Below are positions 7,300 through 11,737 of a DNA stretch of 11,737 nt, piece after piece. Origin of the DNA: Halarchaeoplasma sp046498385 (lineage in GTDB: Archaea > Thermoplasmatota > Thermoplasmata > Halarchaeoplasmatales > Halarchaeoplasmataceae); assembly GCA_046498385.1 (NCBI GenBank), contig JAWOAU010000088.1, positions 1-11,737 on the forward strand, written 5' to 3'. Position numbers and translations under genes: made by a program. The notes beneath the pieces were generated by a model. The model saw nothing but the letters and a program-made list of their open reading frames with translations. It was not told the origin of the DNA and made no database searches. Within the stretch, counting starts at the first letter, position 1, and each line of letters starts with the position of its first letter.

Positions 7300-7362
7300 T
7301 AGTCTAATAATTGCATAATTTACCAAACATTTATTAATTTAAAGGACCCTAGAGCTAGAGGT
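7300..7362 (+). promoter_or_regulatory. AT-rich promoter and ribosome binding site of the winged-helix gene
   Basis: TTTATTAA at 7330-7337, with further AT-rich candidates around 7308-7320, can serve as TATA box. GAGGT at 7358-7362 stands five bases before the ATG at 7368 and fixes that start. Confidence 0.5.
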
Positions 7363-7367
7363 AAACC

Positions 7368-7976
7368 ATGAGAAGAGATATAATGGTCGTGAGTGACAAA
7401 GACATGATCAAGATGTGCATCGAGGACACACGCATGAAGATCATATCTCTTTTACGTGTGCGTAACATGTCCATTTCACAACTATCTAGAACTCTTGAGA
7501 AAGAGCCGTCCACTATATACCGCCATCTTAAAAAGCTTGAAAGGTCCGGCTTCGTGATGGTTTGTGGAGAGCGGAAAGTCCATCATATCCCTGAAAAATT
7601 GTACGGACGCACAGCTGACAGTTTTGTGTTCACACCCATTCATGGAAAAGCGGGAGATGACGGTTCGGAAACCGATTGGAACGCTCAATACAATCACACG
7701 GTCCACCGGATCATAGAAGCCATGGACGTGCTGGGTTATGAAATAGAGGCTTCCGAAGAGCACATAGAAAATCTATCCATGTTTCTTTTCAATTTGGATG
7801 AGATGATCGGAGAGCTCGTTGAACGTTCCCAAGATAAATTACCAAACATCAATCCAGTAGGTGTGATCAGATTGAAGCTACTTTTTTTCATCCTTGAATT
7901 CATGGAAAACGAGGACTGTCGGGAGGACATCAAAAAAATAGTAGACATGTTTCAAGAAAGTCCGACATATGTATGA
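7368..7976 (+). CDS. Winged helix-turn-helix transcription regulator
   Basis: Residues about 17-75 form an ArsR-like winged helix: DTRMKIISLLRVRNMSISQLSRTL, then the probable recognition helix PSTIYRHLKKLERSG (47-61), then a wing with VCGERKVHHIPEKLYGRTA. The remaining 130 residues are helical and acidic and carry no metal-binding cysteine pattern, so they may serve dimerisation or ligand binding. At 202 residues it is longer than minimal ArsR proteins and typical of archaeal regulators of this type. A GAGGT site five bases upstream supports the ATG at 7368, and a promoter lies in the 82 bases after the radical SAM gene, so it is probably transcribed separately. It ends 30 bases from the convergent gene at 8007. 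Its target is unknown. Confidence 0.85.
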   Translation: MRRDIMVVSDKDMIKMCIEDTRMKIISLLRVRNMSISQLSRTLEKEPSTIYRHLKKLERSGFVMVCGERKVHHIPEKLYGRTADSFVFTPIHGKAGDDGSETDWNAQYNHTVHRIIEAMDVLGYEIEASEEHIENLSMFLFNLDEMIGELVERSQDKLPNINPVGVIRLKLLFFILEFMENEDCREDIKKIVDMFQESPTYV

Positions 7977-8006
7977 CAAAGGACTGACGCCTCATGCGGT
8001 CGAAAC

Positions 8007-8261
8007 TCATCTGTTCTTTAAAAAGTCCATCGTTTGCTTGAAGGCGTCCCTCGGGTTTCCTTCGCCCGACCGGTCGTAGAATTGTACGGAGATGCCCTTC
8101 CTCCCTTTCTTAAGATTGATCTCTCTTTTTCCGTTTCTCAAGGTCACATGCTGTACGTCATATTCTTCATTTAAAAGGGCGGTAACGAGGTCGGGTATGT
8201 CGGTTTCTTTCTCTCCGTCGAACACACAAGTCTTGTTCTTTATACTTCCTATAAATCCCAT
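8007..8261 (-). CDS. Hypothetical 84-residue protein
   Basis: I do not recognise this protein. Starting from the ATG at 8261 it reads MGFIGSIKNKT and ends DFLKNR with a TGA stop; a GTG five codons earlier (8276) is an alternative start. Alternating short strands and helices are suggested, for example DIPDLVTALLNEEYDVQHVTLRNG and ISVQFYDRSGEGNPRDAF. It is charged and without membrane segments. On the minus strand a TATA box (8315-8323) and a perfect operator-like inverted repeat (8275-8292) precede it, which argues for a real, regulated gene. It is convergent with the winged-helix regulator gene. Confidence 0.6.
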   Translation of the reverse strand: MGFIGSIKNKTCVFDGEKETDIPDLVTALLNEEYDVQHVTLRNGKREINLKKGRKGISVQFYDRSGEGNPRDAFKQTMDFLKNR

Positions 8262-8274
8262 CCTGAGCACCAAC

Positions 8275-8292
8275 ACGTCAGACGTTTGACGT
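8275..8292. promoter_or_regulatory. Operator-like ACGTCA-N6-TGACGT
   Basis: A perfect inverted repeat of six bases with a six-base spacer (GACGTT) lies between the TATA box at 8315-8323 and the start of the small gene at 8261. It covers the expected transcription start. In archaea a protein bound there would block transcription. Confidence 0.5.
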
Positions 8293-8314
8293 AAAATTAG
8301 GAGGATTTTAGGGG

Positions 8315-8323
8315 TTTATAAAG
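8315..8323 (-). promoter_or_regulatory. TATA box of the 84-residue gene
   Basis: CTTTATAAA on the minus strand predicts a transcript start near 8293, leaving a leader of about 32 bases before the ATG at 8261. Confidence 0.5.
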
Positions 8324-8383
8324 ATTTTGGACCATTTTGTCAGACAAATGATCGGTGTAAAATATCATGATAGATCGTTGTTA

Positions 8384-8400
8384 AAATTAGAAAAATATGG
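8384..8400 (-). terminator. T-rich probable transcript end of the cold-shock gene
   Basis: Read on the minus strand, the stretch beyond the cold-shock stop contains a T-rich run around TTTTTCTAATTTT, the usual form of archaeal terminators. A palindrome TATCATGATA follows at 8363-8372. No strong stem is needed in archaea, so the assignment is moderate. Confidence 0.35.
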
Positions 8401-8438
8401 AATGGTTTTTGATTGTGGTTAACGTTTATAAAAAAATC

Positions 8439-8630
8439 TTAGATCTTTTTTACGTTTACGGCACGGGGTCCTTTTTCTCCTTGTTCGGAGTCGAATTCAA
8501 CTCGATCGTCTTCTCTCAAGAATCCTCCATCGATGTCGCTGCTGTGGACGAATAAATCATCATCTCCTTCGTCAGGCTGAATGAATCCAAAATTCTTCAT
8601 CGTGTTAAAAAACTTTACTTTTCCTTTCAT
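8439..8630 (-). CDS. Cold-shock domain protein (CspA family)
   Basis: This 63-residue single-domain protein is a small nucleic-acid-binding OB fold that melts RNA or single-stranded DNA structure. It shows the two family RNA-binding motifs KNFGFIQ (12-18) and LFVHSSDI (26-33), and the opening MKGKVKFFN. The length matches bacterial CspA (about 65-70). Such genes are found only in some archaeal groups, so transfer from bacteria somewhere in its ancestry is likely. GGAGGTGA lies seven bases before the ATG, which is the strongest ribosome binding site in the window and suggests high expression. A TATA box at 8687-8695 gives a leader of about 34 bases. The gene is divergent from the RNase HI gene. 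Confidence 0.93.
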   Translation of the reverse strand: MKGKVKFFNTMKNFGFIQPDEGDDDLFVHSSDIDGGFLREDDRVEFDSEQGEKGPRAVNVKKI

Positions 8631-8637
8631 TTGTAGT

Positions 8638-8645
8638 TCACCTCC
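8638..8645 (-). promoter_or_regulatory. Full-length ribosome binding site of the cold-shock gene
   Basis: GGAGGTGA on the minus strand is complementary to the 3' end of archaeal 16S rRNA over its whole length, preceded by a run of A residues. Confidence 0.7.
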
Positions 8646-8686
8646 TTTTTTTTGTATAGTTTTACTGTGCGTGAGTTAGGGCTACC

Positions 8687-8695
8687 TGTATAAAT
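8687..8695 (-). promoter_or_regulatory. TATA box of the cold-shock gene
   Basis: ATTTATACA on the minus strand predicts a start near 8664 and a short purine-rich leader containing the ribosome binding site. Confidence 0.5.
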
Positions 8696-8761
8696 AGTTA
8701 TTGTTTCCCTTGTTACTTTATCCGGCTGATAAACCGTCGAAACATGTGTTTCACCTCGGTA

Positions 8762-8770
8762 AAGTATATA
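8762..8770 (+). promoter_or_regulatory. TATA box of the RNase HI gene
   Basis: AAGTATATA lies 50 bases before the ATG at 8820. The transcript would start near 8793 and include GAGGT at 8808-8812. Confidence 0.45.
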
Positions 8771-8819
8771 CGGTAAGACGGAAATTCCTAAATCAACGTT
8801 CATTCGTGAGGTCAAAAAC

Positions 8820-9389
8820 ATGAGTAAAATAATTTTGCATGCAGATGGGGCCTACCGTGGAAAAGGCGGCGGTGTCGCCTCTTATGGCTATCTGATAAAG
8901 AAAGATTCCAAGACGATCAGAAAAGATTACGGCTTGCTTCTCGAAGACCGGGTCACCAACAACTACGCGGAGTACACTGCCGTCATAAAGGGTCTGAGAT
9001 GGATAAAGAACTCCGACCTGCAGTTCGATGAGATCATCGTAAGGTCCGACTCCCAATTGGTAGTCAAACAGGTGAAGGGTGAGTGGTCGGTTAAATCCGG
9101 CAACCTGAGAGACCTTTACAGTGAGGTTAAGGACTTGGTAACCTACTTTGAGAAAGGCGGCAAATCAGTAAAATTCGAACACGTAGGTCGGGATTACAAC
9201 CAGGAGGCGGATGAACTATCGCAGCTCGCTATCGAGGACCACTTCCTTGCCAGGAAGCTCAAGGGAAAGAAAAAAAAGATCTGTTCAGAATGCGGGAAAG
9301 AAATGGTGGTCAGGGATGGAAAGTATGGAAAATTCTGGGGATGTACGGGATATCCCAAATGTACCAACACAACGAGTTATGAAGAGTGA
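8820..9389 (+). CDS. rnhA: RNase HI fused to a topoisomerase-type zinc finger
   Basis: Residues 1-140 are a type 1 RNase H, which cuts the RNA strand of RNA-DNA hybrids (R-loops, primers). The four acidic metal ligands are visible: D9 (HADGA), E51 (NYAEYTA), D77 (VRSDSQ) and D131 (NQEADELS). After a lysine-rich linker (148-153), residues 155-181 form a four-cysteine zinc finger: CSECGK, then GKFWGCTGYPKC (C155, C158, C175, C181). It matches the C-terminal zinc ribbons of topoisomerase I (zf-C4_Topoisom), which bind DNA. Total length is 189 residues, about 40 more than a plain RNase HI. GAGGT upstream of the ATG supports the start. The gene is divergent from the cold-shock gene. The finger probably adds nucleic-acid affinity or targeting; its exact role is inference. 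Confidence 0.92.
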   Translation: MSKIILHADGAYRGKGGGVASYGYLIKKDSKTIRKDYGLLLEDRVTNNYAEYTAVIKGLRWIKNSDLQFDEIIVRSDSQLVVKQVKGEWSVKSGNLRDLYSEVKDLVTYFEKGGKSVKFEHVGRDYNQEADELSQLAIEDHFLARKLKGKKKKICSECGKEMVVRDGKYGKFWGCTGYPKCTNTTSYEE

Positions 9390-9474
9390 TAACTTCCAAC
9401 TGAACGTCATTTCCGGTTGGGTTCAGGGGATGCAGTCACGGTGTTTTAGATGACCACTTCACTACTATAGGTGT

Positions 9475-10704
9475 TCAAAACGTTATCTCTTTCAGTATCT
9501 CTATCCCCACATCTTCCAACCGGGCAATCATTTTCTCGTATATAGGGCCTGTTATGCAATCCTCCGGCGCGATTATACCCTTTCCTGAAACCTCGTTTTT
9601 GGCCATCATTTCAGAGGCTATGGCCGGTGGGAAGCAGGTGGTCCGCTGCATAGCGGTGAGCCCGGTTTCAACGTCCTCATCGTCCCACATGTAATAATCG
9701 ATACTGATATCCTTTCCATCTTTCTTTCCTTCGGCGGTATTCCACATAGCACAGGCGTCTCTATCCCCTTCCTTTGGCTTCAGCTTTGGTACGAGGACTT
9801 TCAACAGTACCTCTCGGGGCATGATCTCACATCCGTTCACCTCTACAGGTTCGATGTCCAGCATACCACACTTTCTGAACTCTTTGATGGTATCGTAATG
9901 TCCTGGCCACCGGACTGTTTTCTCGTAAGTATTCTCAAGTTCGGATCGGGTGTGTACGAAACTGGGCATGCCAGGCGTAACAGCGCATTCCAATTCAACG
10001 TTCTTTCCGAACTTATCGAATAAGAATTTTTCTTGCAGAGACAGTGCATCAAACTCCGTCCTCTCGCCATTTTTGATAGCCATGGATTTGATATTGTACT
10101 CCCTGAGAACGTGATCAAAGGTCCATGTGATCATGTATTTCAAGGGATGTCTCTCAGCGGATCTTTCGTTAGGTATACCTCCGCACCTTGCAATAGCTGT
10201 TTTCGGTTCGTCCATCTCTCGCAATGCTTCACCAAGGGTTATATTGGTCAATCCCGGAGCGAAGCCCATGCCGTCCAAGAGCATTATACCTTTCTCCACA
10301 TATAACTCGTGGAGATACTCTCCGTACTCCTCCACCGCCATACCTTCGGGCAGTTCTAGATCTTCCATCTCGTAGGGATCCGGGCTCCGGTGGTATTCCT
10401 CCAAAATATCTATCATATCCAAACCAACGTCTGCAGCGAGCTCTATGGTCTTATAACTGGTCTGTCTGGTAGGCAGAGCGTTTATACCTACATCGTACTC
10501 CTTCATCACCTCCTTTGTCTTCTCTTCATCTAAGACGTCCCCGACGTGCTTTTTCAGTTTGTCGCTGTCGATAAACTCCATGATCTCATCTATAGGTCCC
10601 GGAGACCTACTTAAAATACCGATCTCCTCAAAATCAGAATGGTTGGCCAAATACCATGCTACGCCTTCCGCCTGCCTGCCGGCACCAAATATCAAAGCTT
10701 TCAT
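9475..10704 (-). CDS. Saccharopine dehydrogenase family oxidoreductase
   Basis: The 409-residue product begins with a Rossmann fold: MKALIFGAGRQAEGVA is the nucleotide-binding loop, a GxGxxG variant. A central block DGMGFAPGLTNITLGEA corresponds to the AGLAPGLSN region of the saccharopine dehydrogenase/lysine dehydrogenase family. RCGGIP and PLKYMITW are also family-like. Length fits a single-domain member (about 350-420). The substrate is not decided by sequence alone: saccharopine, lysine or carboxynorspermidine chemistry are all known in the family, acting in the cytoplasm with NAD(P). The ATG at 10704 is chosen over a GTG three codons upstream, since MKALIFGAG is the usual opening. A TATA box at 10735-10743 gives it its own promoter after the CARF gene. 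It is convergent with the RNase HI gene, with 85 bases between. Confidence 0.9.
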   Translation of the reverse strand: MKALIFGAGRQAEGVAWYLANHSDFEEIGILSRSPGPIDEIMEFIDSDKLKKHVGDVLDEEKTKEVMKEYDVGINALPTRQTSYKTIELAADVGLDMIDILEEYHRSPDPYEMEDLELPEGMAVEEYGEYLHELYVEKGIMLLDGMGFAPGLTNITLGEALREMDEPKTAIARCGGIPNERSAERHPLKYMITWTFDHVLREYNIKSMAIKNGERTEFDALSLQEKFLFDKFGKNVELECAVTPGMPSFVHTRSELENTYEKTVRWPGHYDTIKEFRKCGMLDIEPVEVNGCEIMPREVLLKVLVPKLKPKEGDRDACAMWNTAEGKKDGKDISIDYYMWDDEDVETGLTAMQRTTCFPPAIASEMMAKNEVSGKGIIAPEDCITGPIYEKMIARLEDVGIEILKEITF

Positions 10705-10734
10705 TTTAACCACTCGGTGGGCATCTAGTTCCCC

Positions 10735-10743
10735 TCTATAAAT
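10735..10743 (-). promoter_or_regulatory. TATA box of the oxidoreductase gene
   Basis: ATTTATAGA on the minus strand would start transcription near 10713, ten bases before the ATG. It lies within the short gap after the CARF gene. Confidence 0.5.
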
Positions 10744-10764
10744 GTTTTGTAGAGTTTACATCCA

Positions 10765-10780
10765 CCACTCTGAAGAGTGG
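10765..10780. repeat. Hairpin CCACTC-TGAA-GAGTGG directly after the CARF gene
   Basis: A perfect six-base stem with a four-base loop begins one base after the TAG stop of the CARF gene on the minus strand. Read on that strand, the tail GGTGGATGTAAAC resembles the GGATGTCA-like tail of IS200/IS605-type ends. It may equally be a transcript-end stem, although no T-run follows. Confidence 0.4.
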
Positions 10781-10781
10781 G

Positions 10782-11570
10782 CTATTCTTTACTTGCTAGG
10801 TAAAGTTTACCTAACCGGTTCAAGTTTATCTTGAGACGGCGGTCGGCCCTCTCGGTTTCAACGAGTTTCTTTTCTTCCAAAGTCTCCAGCCGGTACTGAA
10901 TACTCGATCTTTTGACTTCCTCCTTCCTCGCCTCATTGATATACCCCACCAACTCCTCGATGGAATCCACTCCGCCCCTTTCATCGAGGGCGAACAGTAT
11001 CTCTCTCTCCCCCTCGCTTATATCCTTTATGGGAAATACGGGTATCCGCTGATATCCTTCGACCCCTACCGCGGCACCTTTATCCATGAAACGGTCTCGC
11101 AGCTCTTTTACCCGTTCCAACGCATCCTTTTCGTTCATCCTCAGCAGGGCCTCCATTATCTCCGGTATCATGTAACTTTTAGGGGCCGCATAGAATATCT
11201 CTATATCCATTTTATAGGGCGAAAGGAAAGCGGCACTTATCATAGCGGTGGTGGCCAGCTTGGGTACCGGCGATATGTTGATGTATATCTTATGGCCGTC
11301 CTCGGCATACCTTTCGATCTGTTTTAAAGTTTCAATAAATACCTCGTTGAAATCGTATATATCCACGTTGATGACCTCTATATCTATGGGAGTTTTCATG
11401 ACCTTTTTCAAAAAATCGCCTGCCAGATCTCTAGCTCCCGTATAAGGGGATCTCCGCGAACGTAATATCAACAGCTTATCAACCGGGTATCTGCTGAGCA
11501 TAGGGATGATGATTCTATCGTACTCGAACCCCCCGGTAGTTATGTGAACTCCGGCCTTTTTCGGTGTCAT
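10782..11570 (-). CDS. CARF-domain winged-helix regulator (HFX_2341/DUF6293-like)
   Basis: Residues about 7-130 look like a CARF Rossmann-type sensor: a first strand VHITTGGFEYDRII, a second DKLLILRS (31-38), and the conserved-type block YINISPVPKLATTAM (96-110), in which NIS and a following lysine resemble the ligand-loop motif of CARF proteins. Residues about 187-258 form a winged helix (EGEREILFALDERGG ... RSSIQYRLETLEEKKLVETE ... LNRLGKLYL). The 262-residue layout matches the archaeal HFX_2341-type transcription regulator family. CARF domains bind cyclic oligoadenylates or other nucleotides, so this is probably a ligand-responsive regulator. No cas gene or CRISPR array is in the window. 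A TATA box 28 bases upstream implies a leaderless transcript from the ATG at 11570. It is the only gene here ending in TAG. Confidence 0.8.
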   Translation of the reverse strand: MTPKKAGVHITTGGFEYDRIIIPMLSRYPVDKLLILRSRRSPYTGARDLAGDFLKKVMKTPIDIEVINVDIYDFNEVFIETLKQIERYAEDGHKIYINISPVPKLATTAMISAAFLSPYKMDIEIFYAAPKSYMIPEIMEALLRMNEKDALERVKELRDRFMDKGAAVGVEGYQRIPVFPIKDISEGEREILFALDERGGVDSIEELVGYINEARKEEVKRSSIQYRLETLEEKKLVETERADRRLKINLNRLGKLYLASKE

Positions 11571-11592
11571 TGATACGAGTATGAGAGATTCC

Positions 11593-11604
11593 TATTTATA
11601 AATT
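11593..11604 (-). promoter_or_regulatory. TATA box of the CARF regulator gene (leaderless)
   Basis: AATTTATAAATA on the minus strand is centred about 28 bases before the ATG at 11570, which puts the predicted transcript start at the start codon itself. Confidence 0.6.
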
Positions 11605-11609
11605 CCGTT

Positions 11610-11699
11610 AAATGACGTAAAAAACCGTTAGCTATAAATAATACCTCGACCCTATATGATAAATATATCCATCAAATGACGAATACTCCCGTTATCTAT
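11610..11699. repeat. Duplicated 26-base element upstream of the CARF promoter
   Basis: AAATGACG, a seven-base spacer, CCGTTA, one variable base and CTAT occur at 11610-11635 and again at 11674-11699, 64 bases apart. A further CCGTTA lies at 11605-11610. The copies flank AT-rich sequence and lie just upstream of the CARF TATA box, so they are candidate regulator binding sites. No gene is visible from 11571 to 11737. Confidence 0.5.
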
Positions 11700-11737
11700 T
11701 GGGTGCGTCATCTCATGGAGAGCGGTGGAAGTTAAAC

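Noticed and set aside
8627..8821. Minus-strand open frame of 64 codons between the cold-shock and RNase HI genes
   Set aside because: It covers both divergent promoters and the cold-shock ribosome binding site; no protein family features.
9390..9474. Possible stem (CCAAC...GTTGG) after the RNase HI gene
   Set aside because: Only five bases pair across a long loop and no T-run follows, so it is not called a terminator.
1..11737. CRISPR array, tRNA, rRNA or complete insertion sequence
   Set aside because: No regularly spaced short repeats, no T-loop-like GGTTCGAATCC segment with cloverleaf context, no rRNA-like stretch, and no transposase or TnpB gene were seen.

Overview
The window looks archaeal, most likely euryarchaeal or Thermoplasmatota-like. 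Start codons are often preceded by AT-rich TATA elements at 25-60 nt, and some genes appear leaderless (the CARF gene has a TATA box about 28 nt before its ATG). Other genes carry GGAGG/GAGGT ribosome binding sites, and TTG and GTG starts occur. Gene content fits too: a CARF-HTH regulator, an archaeal-style winged-helix regulator, an ABC-2 exporter and a large helical repeat protein. The species cannot be named from the sequence. Stop usage is skewed: among 12 genes I count 8 TGA, 3 TAA (including the distal end of the interrupted radical SAM gene) and a single TAG terminator.

Layout. Positions 1-317 hold no convincing gene but contain consecutive hairpins, one of them very strong (84-103). 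A minus-strand series runs from 6017 down to 318: a 1037-residue, almost wholly helical repeat protein; a small ribbon-helix-helix-like protein; an ABC ATPase overlapping its ABC-2 permease; and an 89-residue orphan. Intergenic TATA boxes and inverted repeats suggest separate promoters, with only the ABC pair tightly coupled. On the plus strand at 6266-7285 lies a radical SAM gene whose frame is intact except for one TAG at 6941-6943. It is followed by a winged-helix regulator (7368-7976). A convergent small orphan gene (8007-8261) has a perfect ACGTCA-N6-TGACGT operator-like site. A cold-shock protein (minus) and an RNase HI fused to a topoisomerase-type zinc finger (plus) are divergently transcribed. 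The right end has, on the minus strand, a CARF-HTH regulator followed by a saccharopine-dehydrogenase-family oxidoreductase.

How the genes relate. The ATPase and permease form one exporter. Cold-shock protein and RNase HI share a promoter region and both act on nucleic acids. The CARF regulator sits without any CRISPR array or cas gene in view. The other genes show no clear shared pathway.

Most worth following up: (i) the in-frame amber codon in the radical SAM gene, either a fresh nonsense mutation or read-through (pyrrolysine is the known archaeal meaning of TAG), with weaker TAG coincidences at three other genes; (ii) a tandem array of about 16 repeats of about 63 residues in the large helical protein; (iii) the RNase HI-zinc finger fusion; (iv) the stand-alone CARF regulator with a duplicated upstream element; and (v) hairpins resembling IS200/IS605-type ends at both sides of the window.
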